From Adenophora triphylla var. japonica (Eukaryota; Streptophyta; Magnoliopsida; Asterales; Campanulaceae): DNA of 64,000 nucleotides. A program made the translations under genes and the position numbers. Where the stretch lies: positions 360,001-424,000 of the forward strand of contig JAFEMH010000335.1 in the NCBI GenBank assembly GCA_022495995.1, written 5' to 3'. The notes under the pieces were generated by a model, which was given only the letters and a program-made list of their open reading frames with translations, had not been told where the DNA came from and did not search any database. Shown in pieces: positions 10,226-22,650 of this stretch. Each line of letters opens with the position of its first letter. Within the stretch, counting starts at the first letter, position 1.

Positions 10226-11363
10226 CTTAATTTATATAGTCAGGAGATTGTGTTGAGTGTTTACTCTCTCAATATCAGTTTCAAGGAGGAGAACCCAGAT
10301 GAAAACTTGAATTCATACAAAATGAACAATAATAATCCCACTAGTAAAGATGGGTTGTTATTGAGACCAACGCGAACAACTACTCAGCCTAAGACCATAT
10401 CAGATCACCGGCGACTTTGGCAACGATGTTGTCTGACTTCGTGAATTGTGGTTGATTTTTACGGATTGTGCCGAACAATTGGCTTGAGAGATTTAGTGGA
10501 TTGTGGTTGATTTATTGAGTAGTAGCAAGCAAATTGAGGCCGTCAATGTCCTATCACGATATCTCCTCTTCGACGGCATGGAGTACTCCCTTTTTTAGAG
10601 AGAGACGGAAAGTAGTAGCGAAGGGTTTGAGTGCATTGTCAAAACTCATTTTTTTTAAAATATAAAAAAAATTAATTTTTTATAAGACCAACTCTATATG
10701 AAAATATTAAAAATAAAGAAATAGCAGTAAAGTGAAAGGAGCAGTTAGATGTGGTAGTCCTACTACTAGGCTAACCTAATGATTTAGGCAATTGCTCCCT
10801 CGGTCCCAATTCAAAAATTTCAAGAATAGTTCAACTTTTTCTTTTGTTTTTTTTCAGACTAGATTAAGAGTTGTATTTTATAAATGGTAAATTTTGAATA
10901 GTATTTTAAATATTTATATTCTTATAATGTAAATATATTTAAAAAAATCATTTAATATGTCGTTATAATATTAACATATTTACAAAAAAAAACAATCAAA
11001 AAGAGATTTTATCATAAATATTTAACTTTTACATTTTCTTTTCTCTAATTTTCAATCCACTTGTAATTTTTTATTTATTTTTTAAAAAAATTCTTATAAA
11101 ACGTAAAATACTATTCTAAAACCTTGAGTAGGAGAGACTACGTAACCAATGGGGACGACAACATCTTTTCAGTTAGTCAGAACTTGTGCTTGTCTTCGAT
11201 AATGGATAATGATTTAAAGGACCAGCAGCAGCACATGCAAAAGAATTATAAAGTGAGTGGTCTGTTTCATAGCCATCAGGTTTAAATATACTACTAGGAT
11301 TGCTGCTTTCGTAAGGCATTATCAATGAATTACATACCGTTTCTGCATAACTTCATTTTTATG
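10226..11363. other. Gene-free AT-rich spacer
   Basis: I see no supportable gene. CTCCCTCGGTCCCAATTC at about 10797 looks like one end of a degraded Stowaway-type MITE, with a weak counterpart (GAGTAGGAGAG) near 11133; the pairing is not secure. Confidence 0.5.
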
Positions 11364-11365
11364 TA

Positions 11366-11649
11366 CTCTCTTCGTTCATTTACATGGTTCACATTTTCTA
11401 TTTTGGACATTCATTTACATGGTTCACACTTTGTTTCTTTTCTAAAATGGAAACCTTAAATCACTATTCTCTCCACTCATTCTCTCTCCTACATTATTTT
11501 AATACTCACAACACCATTATAATTTACTATTTCTTCCACTCATTCTCTCTCCTATTTTATTTTCACACTCACAACACTTTCAATATAATACTCCCTCCTT
11601 AATTAACATGTAAACAGTAACTATGAACCTACTAAATGAACGGATGGAG
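11366..11649. mobile_element. Stowaway-like MITE (46277 family)
   Basis: It starts CTCTCTTCGTTCATTTACATGG after TA and ends ...TGAACGGATGGAG. The body is closely similar to the MITE at 46277-46559, including the same internal CTCCCTCCTTAAT motif and the CACTCATTCTCTCTCCTA repeats. Confidence 0.75.
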
Positions 11650-11955
11650 CATTAAAGGACTGATTTGCTCATATCAACCTCTTTTCATGATTAAAATGAT
11701 ATTTACATTTTATTAAATTAATCTCAATCGCACGAAGAAAAAAAGGCAGCATAGATAAATAAGGACAGTTCTCTGTCGAAGAGGAGAGAGAGAGAGAGAT
11801 TGCAGAAGCAGTCCCTACTCCCTAGTCAATTATCAACTGCACCTTATAATTGATTTTTTATTTTAAAATAAAATACAATAAAAGTATAAAGTCCATTATC
11901 AACTGCACCTAACATTTGTTTCGTTATTTTTTTTTAAGAAAAACAAAGTATAATA

Positions 11956-12248
11956 CTCCCTCCGCCCCACCAAGAGTGTCATCCTTTTAGGGTGGCACGC
12001 AAATTAAGGAAAAAAGGGAAAAGTAAAAATGTTGTGAGTGTAATTTAAAAATAGGAGAGAGAATTAGTGGAGGAAATAGTAAATTTAAAAAGTGTTGTGA
12101 GTGTAGAGGAGAGAAAATTAGTGGAGGGAATAGTGGATGAGATAATAAAATATTAATAAAACATTTCCTTTTTAGAAAAAATGTGACGCTTTAAACGGGA
12201 CGTCATTTTGGGTAAAAAGTGACACTACTTGGAGTGAGACGGAGGAAG
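11956..12248. mobile_element. Stowaway-like MITE
   Basis: Terminal repeats are CTCCCTCCGCCCCACCAAGAG and, at the right, ...TTGGAGTGAGACGGAGGAAG, flanked by TA on both sides. The inner sequence has the GAGAGAGAATTAGTGGAGG motif shared by the window's other members. It is close to the copy at 18036-18324, in the opposite orientation. Confidence 0.85.
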
Positions 12249-12569
12249 TATTTTATTTATTTGTACGCTATTTATTATTATTAAATGGCTCGCCATGGAG
12301 CATCCAAATGGAAGGATGATAACCAAATTGGAAGGATGATGGGGGCCAGTTTTTTTGACCTCTTATGAGTTATGAAGAAGAAGACCGCCAGAAAAAAAAG
12401 AAGGAAAAGAACAAATGATAAGCTCCAAGGCAAATGTGAGTGAGGTTAGGTGATAGGTGTGGTCTTTAATTTGACCCTTTGTATTATTCTTTATTGACAT
12501 TCTATTTTCCGTTCATTTCTTTTCCCCATAATTGACGGGGGTGAAATTAAAATTGACAACATTCCATTA

Positions 12570-13105
12570 GGCCATTTACAATGGCAAAAAAAAAGGGTGT
12601 TGATTTTTTTTTTTTTCAACAGTTGAAACCATAGTAGGTTGTTGAAATTTTTTTCAACTATTGAATTTTTTCAATAGGTATTGAAAAAAAAAAAGTGGGG
12701 CCGTTCCAAGCCACTTGGCACATCTTGATTGGTCACTGATTTTTTTTTTCAAATTTCATCCGAATTTTTCAAAGACAATTATTTTATATAAAAAAAATTA
12801 TTTTTTTACACCAAAATTCGTAATTTTTTTTCTCTATAAATAGAGTACTCTTTCATTTGATTTGGACAAAAAAAAAAACACTCCTTTTTCAATATAAATT
12901 TCTCAATTATCCTTCATTTTATATAAAAAAAAACCTCTTTTTTAGTGAAATGTATTTTCCAATAATGTATTACTTTTAATTAAGTATGAAATATTTTTTT
13001 AAAAATAAGGAATATAAAATAAAATAAAAGTGGCGGGATATAGGATGATGAGTTGGAAGGGTGTTGAAAAAATGTGAGTGTTGAAATTTGAAACCATTGT
13101 AAGGG
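12570..13105. mobile_element. Harbinger/Tourist-like MITE
   Basis: The left end GGCCATTTACAATGG and the right end CCATTGTAAGGG form an imperfect terminal inverted repeat. TTA flanks both sides (12567-12569 and 13106-13108), the target duplication typical of PIF/Harbinger elements. The middle holds a TATAAATAGAG module (about 12835-12846) followed by TCATTTGATTTGGAC, also found at 20130-20180, 20870 and 21530 in reverse. No transposase. Confidence 0.65.
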
Positions 13106-13131
13106 TTAAAAATTGAATGAGTGTTGAATAA

Positions 13132-15326
13132 TCTATATAATATATAAAAGCAAAAACATTTCAAGACCACAAAGCTCGCCACGTAGAATTCCAAGTCAGC
13201 TCTACGTTCACCAATTATTAGCCGCCATGTGTCACATTCAATGAAGAGTTTTATTTTTTATTTTGATTTAAACACAAATTTTAGCTTTTAAATCAAAACA
13301 AAATATTTTTAAACGTAATAAATTCAAACTACAGGGGTTCAACTACTTTATCCGAAAGAATGTGATGGTGGTATAAAGTAGAAACATTGTCTTGGAGCAT
13401 GCACTGATTTCTCTTATCATTATCCCCCATATTAGATTTTAGATTATTAGATTAGTTTATTTTGTTGGATTAAATTTAATTTGTTTAAATTTTATTATTC
13501 TCTCCATCCTAAAATGAATGATTTTTTTTCAAAATTTAAGAATCATTTTAAACAATTTAATTTTAATCTAGAAAAAATAATAAACATTCTTTTAATTCAT
13601 TTTCAAAATTTTAGATTTGTAAAAATATAATGAATTATGAAAAAAAATTAAATCAAAAAATTTAAAAGAACATTTATTTTGAGACAATAATGGTAATTCA
13701 ATCTATCTATATAATATATAAAAGCATAAACATGTCAAGACCATACAGATCACTACTTGAAATTCCAAGTAAGCTCTGTGTTCACCAATTATTAGCCGTC
13801 ATGTGTCATATTCAATGAAGACTTTTATTTTAGATTTTGATTTAAACACAAATTTTAGCATTTAAATCCAAACAAAATATTTTTAAACGTAATAAATTCA
13901 AACTACAGCGGTTCAACTACTTCATCCGAAAGAATGTGATGGTGGTAGAAAGTAGAAACATTTTCTTGGAGCATGCACTGATTTCTCTTATCATTATCCC
14001 CCATATTAGATTTTAGATTATTAGAATAGTTTATTTTATTGAATTAAATTTAATTTGTTTAAATTGTATTATTCTCTCCATCCTAAAATGAATGACTTTT
14101 TTCAAAATTTAAGAATCATTTTAAACAATTTAATTTTAATCTAGAAAAATTAATAAACATTCTTTTATTTCATTTTCAAAATTTTAGATTTGTAAAAATA
14201 TAATGAATTATGAAAAAAAATTAAATCAAAACATTAAAAGAACATTTATTTTGAAACAATAATGGTAATTCAATCTATCTATATAACATATAAAAGCAGA
14301 ACATGTCAAGACCATACAGCTCGCTACGTGAAATTTCAAGTCAGCTCTGTGTTCACCAATTATTAGTCGTCTGTGTCACATTCAATGAAGAGTTTTATTT
14401 TAGATTTTGATTTAAACACAAATTTTAGCTTTTAAATCCAAACAAAATATTTTTAAACGTAATAAATTCAAACTACAGCGGTTCAACTACTTCATCCGAA
14501 AGAATGTGATGGTGGTAGAAAGTATAAACATTGTCTTGGAGCATGCACTGATTTCTCTTATCATTATCCCCCATATTAGATTTAAGATTATTAGATTAGT
14601 TTATTTTATCGGATTAAATTTAATTTGTTTAAATTGTATTATTCTCTCCATCCTAAAATGAATGATTTTTTTTTCAATATTTAAGAATCATTTTAAACAA
14701 TTTAATTTTAATCTAGAAAAAATAATAAACACTCTTTTAATTCATTTTCAAAATTTTAGATTTGTAAAAATATAATGAATTATGAAAAAAAATTAAATCG
14801 AAAAATTTAAAAGAACATTTATTTTGAGACAATAATGGTCCTTCAATCTATAAATATAATATATAAAAGCAGAAACATTTCAAGACCATACAGCTCGCCA
14901 CGTGGAATTTCAAGTCAGATCTATGTTCACCAATTATTAGCCGCCATGTGTCACATTCAATGAAGAGTTTTATTTTAGATTTTGATTTAAACACAAATTT
15001 TAGCTTTTAAATCCAAACAAAATATTTTTAAACATAATAAATTCAAACTACAGCGGTTCAACTACTCATCCGAAAGAATGTGATGGTGGTAGAAAGTAGA
15101 AACATTGTCTTTGAGCATGCACTGATTTTTCTTATCATTATCCCCCATATTAGATTTTAAATTATTAGATTAGTTTATTTTGTTGGATTAAATTTAATTT
15201 GTTTAAATTGTATTATTCTCTCGATCCTAAAATGAATGATTTTTTTTCAAAATTTAAGAATCATTTTAAACAATTTAATTTTAATCTAGAAAAAATAATA
15301 AACAGTCTTTTAATTCATTTTCAAAT
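13132..15326 (+). repeat. Tandem array of ~572-bp Helitron-end units, about 3.8 copies
   Basis: Units begin at about 13132, 13706, 14278 and 14850 with TCTATATAATATATAAAAGC preceded by A or T, which resembles the 5' end of plant Helitrons (A|TC...). Each unit continues with ...CTCGCCACGTGGAATTTCAAGTCAGCTCTGTGTTCACC... and includes a degenerate MITE (CTCTCCATCCTAAAATGAATGA ... TTATTTTGAGACAATAATGG) in its second half. The last copy is cut at about 15326. No Helitron 3' hairpin with CTRR is seen inside the units, so these are tandem 5' fragments, not full elements. Confidence 0.75.
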
Positions 15327-16130
15327 AGAGACTAATTTCATTTGATTCGGACACAGAAAAAAATCCTCTTTCTTGAATATAAATCAAATATTTTATAATA
15401 GATTATTTTTTTATTTTTTTCCACCTAAAATCATTAAAAAAATTCCTCAAAAAATAGATATTACTTTCATTTTATTCGGACAAAAAAAAATCCTCTTCTT
15501 TGAAGTGCATGTCAATATTCTAAAAAATAAATGTAGTATAAATAGGTAGGTTGAAAGAGGGAGAGGAAGAAGTGGGTTGGATTTTGATGAGGGAGTGTAG
15601 TGTTTGGAAAAAAAAAATCATTTAACACATTGTTAGTTATTTTTGAATTTTGATTTTTCTTCTCAAAATTAAATAAGTTAAATTGAAAAAAAATATTATA
15701 ATTTTGTTCATGATGAGTTAATATAAATAAATATGATATTTATTTTAAAAAGTCCTCTTTTTTTAATATAAATCAAATATTTTATAATAATTTTTTTAAT
15801 TTTTTTTTACCAAAAATCATAAAAAAAATTCTTCCAAAAATAGTGACTACTTTCATTCGATTTTGACACAAAAAAGAAATCATTTCCTTTGAAGTGCATG
15901 TCAATATTTAAAAAATAAAGATAGTATGAATTGGTATTTTGAAAGATGGAGAGGAAGAAGTGGGTTAGGTTTGATGAGGGAGTGGATTGTTTGGGGAAAA
16001 AATTCATTTAACACAAATGTTAGTTTTTTAAAGATTTTGATTTTTCTTCTCAAAATTAAATAAGTTAAATTGGAAATGAATATTATAATTACGTTCATGA
16101 TGAGTTAATGTAAACAAATATGATATTTAT
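15327..16130. repeat. Two-unit ~390-bp AT-rich repeat
   Basis: The blocks around 15340-15650 and 15745-16040 share TTTCATTYGATTYKGACAC, CTTTGAAGTGCATGTCAATAT and GAGAGGAAGAAGTGGGTT (15561 and 15949). An inverted relative (CCAACCCACTTCTTCCTATCCCTC) lies at 19660-19685. No gene is present. Confidence 0.65.
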
Positions 16131-16165
16131 TTATTATTACTATTATTCGTATACTAATAAATGAT

Positions 16166-16268
16166 ACTCCCTCCGTCCCACTTCAAGTGTCCTACTTTTC
16201 CTTTTGGTCTGTCCCACTTCAAGTGTCCTACTTTTCCTTTTGGTCTGTCCCACTTCAAGAGTCTCTTC
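16166..16268. mobile_element. Truncated Stowaway-like MITE with 36-bp tandem repeat
   Basis: CTCCCTCCGTCCCACTTCAAG follows TA. The segment GTCCCACTTCAAGTGTCCTA and its continuation recurs exactly every 36 bases (16175, 16211, and a partial at 16247). No right terminal repeat is found. Confidence 0.65.
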
Positions 16269-16513
16269 CATAAATGATATGTTTTGAATATATTTATACA
16301 CTTGTAATTTAAATATATCGATTCAATATTTCTCACAATATCCAACGTAACGGTAGGGTTCTTTTTTTTTTTTTTGAAATAAAAAGAATCATATTATTAA
16401 CGACAATAAATTCATTAGACATTAAGTTTATGAATTTGAATCCGTACTTGATTTGCTAAACAATGTTACGCTCTCCTGACAAATAAAGTTTATGCATACA
16501 ATAATGGAAAATA

Positions 16514-16600
16514 CTCCCTTCGTCCCTTAATGGAATGTCCAAAAAAAATTCAAATTTGCTCTTGATCAAAAGCAAATTTCAAAATTTTTTGGACATTCAT
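16514..16600. mobile_element. MITE fragment (family of 32992)
   Basis: CTCCCTTCGTCCCTTAATGG begins after TA. The inner palindrome AATTTGCTCTTGATCAAAAGCAAATT matches the MITE at 32992-33093 in a myosin intron. The right end is degraded. Confidence 0.6.
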
Positions 16601-17275
16601 TTCAAATATGCTATTGACTAAAAATAATTTGATAATTGAATTGTTATCCTACTGTAAATTGATTAATATTTGATTCATTTAATAAATGACTATATAATTG
16701 ATAGACAAAATAGCATACCAAACTACTGTTTGTCAAAGATAATTTTGTGAGCAAGTTTGTGTAAATTTTATAAGCTCAAATCATTACGCGAGTTTGTGTA
16801 AATTATATATTCTCCATCTCTTAAAAAATCGGTGATCAAGTGTACACAAATTTTTATTTTTATAATAAAAATAATTTTCTGTGACCAAAATATGTTTTGC
16901 CATCCCAACACATATATGCTAAATGGAGTTAGTTTGAATGTAGTAATGTAATTTTCTGTGTGTACAGGATATTCCATTTATCTCAAAATGATCGTCTTAC
17001 TTTTTTATTATTGGATATAAATCTAATATATTATTTTCGTTTATTTAAATAAAATTACAGATTATAATAATAAGTAATATTAAGCCTTAATATGTCTGTC
17101 AAATTTTGATGGATTACTCACTAATTAGGTGAATAAGAGAAAAGCTGATGTAGAGTGTTTTAAAGGACGTTGGAAAAATTATGGTGTTGAATACCATTGG
17201 AAATGGTATTACTCAAATTTATATTGGCTGAGAAAATCTGTAGCCTGAGCTGGAAACAAGGTTGACGTGTACATA
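16601..17275. other. Gene-free AT-rich spacer
   Basis: Short frames only. No repeat structure, gene or recognisable element end was found. Confidence 0.5.
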
Positions 17276-17560
17276 CTCCTTCCGTTCCGAAACTTACTTC
17301 ACAAACACTGTTTGCACTGGTTTTAAGGAGGGAGTATTATATTAAAAGTGTTGTGAGTGTGAAAATAAAATAGGAGAGAGAATGAGTGGAGAGAATAATA
17401 AATTATAATGGTGTTGTGAGTATTAAAATAATGTAGGAGAGAGAATGAGTGGAGGGAATAGTAAAGATTCCTTTCCATTTTAAGTAAGTTTTAAATGTGT
17501 GAAGTAAGTTTTGGGACGCCCAAAAGGGAAAGTGTGAAGATTGTTCCGGAACGGAGGGAG
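17276..17560. mobile_element. Stowaway-like MITE
   Basis: Ends are CTCCTTCCGTTCCGAAACTTAC and ...GTTCCGGAACGGAGGGAG with TA on both sides. The inner part repeats GGAGAGAGAATGAGTGGAG twice with TTGTGAGT. Confidence 0.85.
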
Positions 17561-18035
17561 TATATCTTCATCTAGGCCCAAAAACGTAAATTACGTCAAC
17601 TATAGACCCCATTTCAGAACATTCCTTCACTTTCACTTCGAGATTCCAAATGGTTCGCATTTAATGTTTTTTTATTTCATGCGTATTTCCACATTAGCCG
17701 CAATGATCCCAACGGTTTTCACAACAGACACGTGCCATCTGTACTTAAAAATAGTTCGAATTTCCCGTGTAAGCAACAACAATCAATTTACCCTCCCTCC
17801 CTCCCCGGCTCCGAGTAACAAATTCCAATTATTTCTGCAAAATATTTTGGGAGAAACTAGTTTTTTCCTAAATTATAAAAAGTCCTGTTTTTTTTAACTG
17901 TTCTTATTTTCGTCAAATACTTGCAAGTTGAAAAAAATTGGACTTTTTATAATTTATGAAGAAACTGATTTTTCCCAAAACTTGCTCTTATTTCTGTCTT
18001 ACAATAAATTTTTAGATTAACTGTACACGATTATA

Positions 18036-18324
18036 CTCCATCCGTCCCATTCGAAGCGTCACTTTTTACTCAAAAGGGTGTCCCGTTTAAAGCGTCACCC
18101 TTTCCTAAAAAGGAAATATTTTATTAATATTCTATTACTCATCCACTATTCCCTCCACTAATTCTCTCTCCTCTACACTCACAATACTTTTTAAATTCAC
18201 TATTTTCTCCACTAATTCTCTCTCCTATTTTCAAATTACACTCACAATATTTTTTCTTCTCACACTTTTTCTTAATTTGCGTGCCACCCCTAAAATGGCG
18301 ACGCTTCTACCGGGACGGAGGGAG
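18036..18324. mobile_element. Stowaway-like MITE
   Basis: Ends are CTCCATCCGTCCCATTCGAAGC and ...GCTTCTACCGGGACGGAGGGAG with TA target duplication. The inner CCACTAATTCTCTCTCCT motifs are shared with the copy at 11956-12248. Confidence 0.87.
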
Positions 18325-18639
18325 TATAAAAAATAAATATTATTTATTTAAAAAATAAAATAAAACAAAGAAAGTTGATAATAAATAATAAATAAGTTAT
18401 TATTGTGAGTGTAGTAAGTGATTATATTGTCAATTTTAGAAATAAAGCAAACTAAAAATTTTATATGATACAGCTCAATAAAAAAATTAAAAATATAAAT
18501 TTGAGATGGAAGAAATATTTTATTTTCTACTCCCTCACTCAGTCCACATTAAAGACATTTTGTCATTTAACATTTTTTATTTATTTTAGTGTTATTTTTT
18601 TATTCGAATGAAACGGGGAATATATAGTAATAGCACCAC

Positions 18640-18842
18640 ATGGGCTCGTCTGGTGCACAGTTTTAAAAACGGAGATTTTTTAAAACGGAGCTTTTTTTTG
18701 CCGCTATAATTTTGAGCGGCCAAAATATCCCCAACTTTTTAAAATTCAACCGTCTAAAACTCTTGACTAACACGCTTAATAAAAAAAAGTTGAGTTTTTT
18801 ATCTCCGTTTTAACAAAAACGCTCGATAAGATGGGGCCTAAA
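18640..18842. mobile_element. Possible MITE with long inverted repeat
   Basis: GGGCTCGTCTGGTGCACAG with TTTTAAAAACGGAG on the left faces CTCCGTTTTAACAAAAACG with CTCGATAAGATGGGGCC on the right. The ends pair over about 35 bases with mismatches. The target duplication is not clear, so class (hAT or PIF type) is open. Confidence 0.45.
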
Positions 18843-19015
18843 AAAAGAAAAAACAAATCCAAATTTAATTTCGATGATAAACTTTAGATTTAATGAACAA
18901 CTTAATTTTAATTTGCTATATAAAATATTATCCTCATTTAAATTTTAAAATTGTTACTGATGTACCTTAATTTTTCTAATTTCTTTAAGTGGTATGATGA
19001 CTATTTTTTATATAA

Positions 19016-19603
19016 CTAGAGTGACTCCCGTGCGATGCATGGGGCGTTACTATATATTTAAAAAATAAAAATTTAATTAAAATAAATCAAAAACTCAATT
19101 CGTTTATACATTATAAAATACTTTCTTAAAGGCTCCATTGTCAGTACATAAAAATTAGAAATCAATAAAATAGAAATAAAACATAAATCATAAGGATTAT
19201 GCATTTCTCTATATACAATTATGTAGTATTTTATCATTTAAATAAATTAAATAAAAAAGACGAACATGTTTATCATATACGAAATAAGTAATTGAAATTA
19301 GTTAAAAAAAAAGTGAAGATTAGAAATCTAGTAAAGAAAATGTGATAATTTATTTATTTTTGAGAAAGAGAATTTTTGAAATAAAAACAAAAGATTTAGT
19401 CATACCAACAGGATAGTACATTTCACACGGATGACACATGTCCAAAGTTAGCAAAAAAAAATTAAAAAAATAAACAACCCAATCACAAATTGCCACGGGT
19501 CATTTCAGTCGTTTTTTTTGCAAGTTTGCCATATCGTGAAAATACCAAAATGCCCCTCAAACCCCCTTTAATTACCACAATCTTCCTTTTATATATAGAG
19601 AGA
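19016..19603 (-). mobile_element. Short non-autonomous Helitron
   Basis: On the minus strand the 3' end reads CCCCATGCATCGCACGGGAG then TCACTCTAG followed by T. This is a GC stem-loop about 8 bases from a terminal CTAG (CTRR), the hallmark of a Helitron 3' end. The 5' end on the minus strand is TCTCTCTATATATAAAAGG preceded by A, giving insertion between A and T with no target duplication. Length is about 588 bp, with no Rep/helicase gene. Confidence 0.65.
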
Positions 19604-21640
19604 TATATATATAGATATACATATAGATTTCCCAAACCCTCCACTCACTCATCAAACCCAACCCACTTCTTCCTATCCCTCTTTTAAAATATCAATTTAT
19701 ATTATCTTTATTTCTTATAATATTGACATACACTTCAATCAAAATTATAAAAATGATGGTCATCTTGCCCGATATTCATTTTTATTAATACACAATTTTT
19801 TGAGAAGGACAGAAAATTCAACAAATTTATTAATACTTTATTTACTATGCTTCAAAGTATTAAAAAAAATGTAAATAAATTGTTTGATTTATCGAACTAA
19901 AATAAACCCAATAACCATATTACCCCATCCAACTAATCATCCTATACCCCACCAGTTTTATTTAATGTTATATTCTTTATTTTTATGATTAGTAAAATTA
20001 TTAATATTATTATCATTTATAATAATAAAAAAAATACTTCACACTTAATTACTTTTCACAAAAAGATATTGAAAAATTAGAAAGGAAAATTAAGAAATTT
20101 ATATTTTTTTAAAAAAAATTATTTTTTTCTGTGTCCAAATCAAATGAAAATAGTCTCTATTTATAGAGAATTTTTTTAAATGAATTTTGGTGTAAAAAAA
20201 TTAATTTATTATAAAACAATTGAGGTCAAAGAAATTGAAAAATAAAAAAATTCGAAATTCAAGAAGCAAATGAAACGCCGTCAAGTGTACCAAAAAAAAT
20301 AAGGAAAATATATCTGCGTAAATGCGCCTCGGTCGACGCGAACACGACACGCGCCAAATTATCACCCTATCCCGGCATGCCACGACAAATTTGCTTCAAC
20401 TATTTTTAGTTATGCCACAATATGAAATGACTTACACTTCAATCAAAATTTTAAAAATGATGACCATCTTTTCCGATATTTTCTTTTATAAATAAACAAA
20501 GTTTTTAGACAGATAGATATTCAAGAAATTTATAAATATTTTATTTACTATGCTTCAAAGTTTTTTTTAAAAAAAAATTAAATATATTGTTTGATATCTC
20601 GAAATAAAATAAATCGAATAACCATATTACCCCATCCAACTAATCATCCTATACCCCACCAGTTTTATTTAATTTTATATTCTTTGTTTTCAAGATTAGT
20701 AAAATTATTAATATTATCATCATTTATAATTAAATAAAATATTTCACACTTACTTACTTTTCACTAAAAATATATTAAAAAATTAGAAAGGAAAATTAAC
20801 AAAGGATAATTAAGAAAATTATATTTAAATAAGATGGTTTTTTTTTTCTGTGTCCAAATCAAATGAAAGAAGTCTCTATTTAAAGAGAAAAAAAAAATTA
20901 TGAATTTTGATGTAAATTTTTATTTAAAAAAAATTAATTTATTATAAAATAATCTATCCATATTTTTTTTAAAAAAATAAGGAAAATATTTCTGCGTAAA
21001 TGTGCTTCGGTCAACGCGAATACGACACGCGCCAAATTTTCACCCTATCCCGCCATGCCACGAGAAATTTTCTTCAACTATTTTTAGTTATGCTACAATA
21101 TGAAATGACTTACACTTCAATCAAAATTTTAAAAATGATGGCCATCTTTCCCGATATTCTCTTTTGTAAATACACAAATTTTTTAGACGGATAGATATTC
21201 AAGAAATTTATAAATAGTTTATTTACTATGCTTCAAAGTTTTGAAAAAAAAATTAAATATATTGTTCGATAAATCGAAATAAAATAAACCCAATAACCAT
21301 ATTACCCAATCCAACTAATCATCCTATACCCCACCAGTTTTATTTAATTTTATATTATTTATTTTCAAGGTTAGTAAAATTATTAAATTATCAGCATTTA
21401 TAATAAAATAAAATATTTCACACTTACTTACTTTTCACTAAAAATTTATTAAAAAATTAGAAAGGAAAATTAACAAAAAATAATTAAGAAAATTATATTT
21501 AAAAAAGATGGTTTTTTTTCTGTGTCCAAATCAAATGAAAGAAGTCTCTATTTAAAGAGGAAAAAAAATTATGAATTTTGGTGTAATTTTTTTTTAAAAA
21601 ATTAATTTATTATAAAATAATTGAGATAAAAGAAATAGGA
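19604..21640 (-). repeat. Tandem array of ~690-bp AT-rich units, about three copies
   Basis: The block ATAACCATATTACCCCATCC with CAACTAATCATCCTATACCCC recurs at about 19912, 20619 and 21294 (spacing 707 and 675). Each unit also has TTACACTTCAATCAAAATTTT, CGACACGCGCCAAATT with CACCCTATCCC, and a TCTGTGTCCAAATCAAATGAAA...AGTCTCTATTTA(T/A)AGAG module. On the minus strand this module reads as a TATAAATAGAG-like box followed by a fixed leader. No reading frame of note. Confidence 0.7.
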
Positions 21641-21644
21641 TTGT

Positions 21645-22395
21645 TTTTTTAATTTGAATTCCATCTAGCCAATAAAAGGGTGCCATGTGGCGTAAAATTA
21701 AAAAAAAAAAAAAAAAAAAAGCAAAATGTCAGTAACGTGCCATGGTCGGCGCGTGTGCCACACGCGCCACGAAAATGTCCTAATGCCCCTACTCAAGCGG
21801 CGTGACACGTGTCCAGTCTGTTTTTTTTAAAAAAAAGTCAGCCAATTACAAATTGCCACGTCGCTTATTGGGCTTCCTTATTGCATTTTTGCCACCGTTT
21901 GAAATGACCAAAATACCCCTCTAAACCCCTTGATTTACCACTATCTTGTTATTACTCCCTCCGTCCCAGACCATGGGTATATGGGGTGAATTTCACACTT
22001 CTTAAGAAATTTTTTAAAAAATAAATAAAAGTTAAATGTGGGATATGAAATAGTAGTTAAATGTGTGGTAGGGAATAGGAGAGAGAATGTAAAAGTTAAA
22101 TTTGTGGTAGGAAATATGAGAGAGAATGTAAAAGTTAAAAATATTTAATAGGAGAGAGAATGAGTGGGAGGAATAGTAGTTAAATGTGTGGTAGGAAATA
22201 GGAGAGAGAATGTATAAGGGTATAATGAATGGTTTTTTTGTAAATATATGGAGTTGATAAGGGTATAAATATATTCAAAAACTTGCCATTTATGAAAATG
22301 AACTCTTGGTCTGGAACGGAACAAAAGGGAAAGATGAACCCTTGGTCTGGGACGGAGGGAGTATATACTTATAGATTTTTGAGCATTTTTTTACT
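21645..22395 (-). mobile_element. Second Helitron-like copy split by a MITE
   Basis: CCAATTACAAATTGCCACGT, ATTTTTGCCACCGTTTGAAATG, ACCAAAATACCCCTCTAAAC and CTTGATTTACCACTATCTTG parallel the inner sequence of the Helitron at 19440-19600. The MITE at 21955-22361 sits just before the position of its 5' end, and TATACTTATAGA follows. The 3' end (CTRR with hairpin) was not located, so boundaries are approximate. Confidence 0.45.
21955..22361. mobile_element. Stowaway-like MITE
   Basis: Ends are CTCCCTCCGTCCCAGACCATGG and ...CCCTTGGTCTGGGACGGAGGGAG with TA duplication. The body carries several imperfect copies of GTTAAATGTGTGGTAGGAAATAG with GAGAGAATG. Confidence 0.88.
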
Positions 22396-22650
22396 AAGGC
22401 ATTGAACTATTAACAAAAAGAAAATAAAGTTTAATATCTGCACATCTGCCTTTTCCATCGGAATATTTTTATAAAATTAAATTTGAAATAATCTAATACT
22501 CATATATAAATTGTTCTTGTTATTTAACAATTTATTTTATGTGCCCTTTACATGGAATATTTTTGAATTAAAAAGATAATTTAATACAAGTTTCTTATGA
22601 ATAAAATAATGAAAAGTCGATTGCGATATTTAATATCGGAAAAAATTATA

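Noticed and set aside
10250..10444. 64-residue frame near the minisatellite
   Set aside because: No domain, no homologous pattern, no gene context.
13132..15326. CRISPR-like or satellite-centromere array
   Set aside because: Units are 572 bases with transposon-like ends in a plant genome; there are no short repeats with unique spacers and only four copies.
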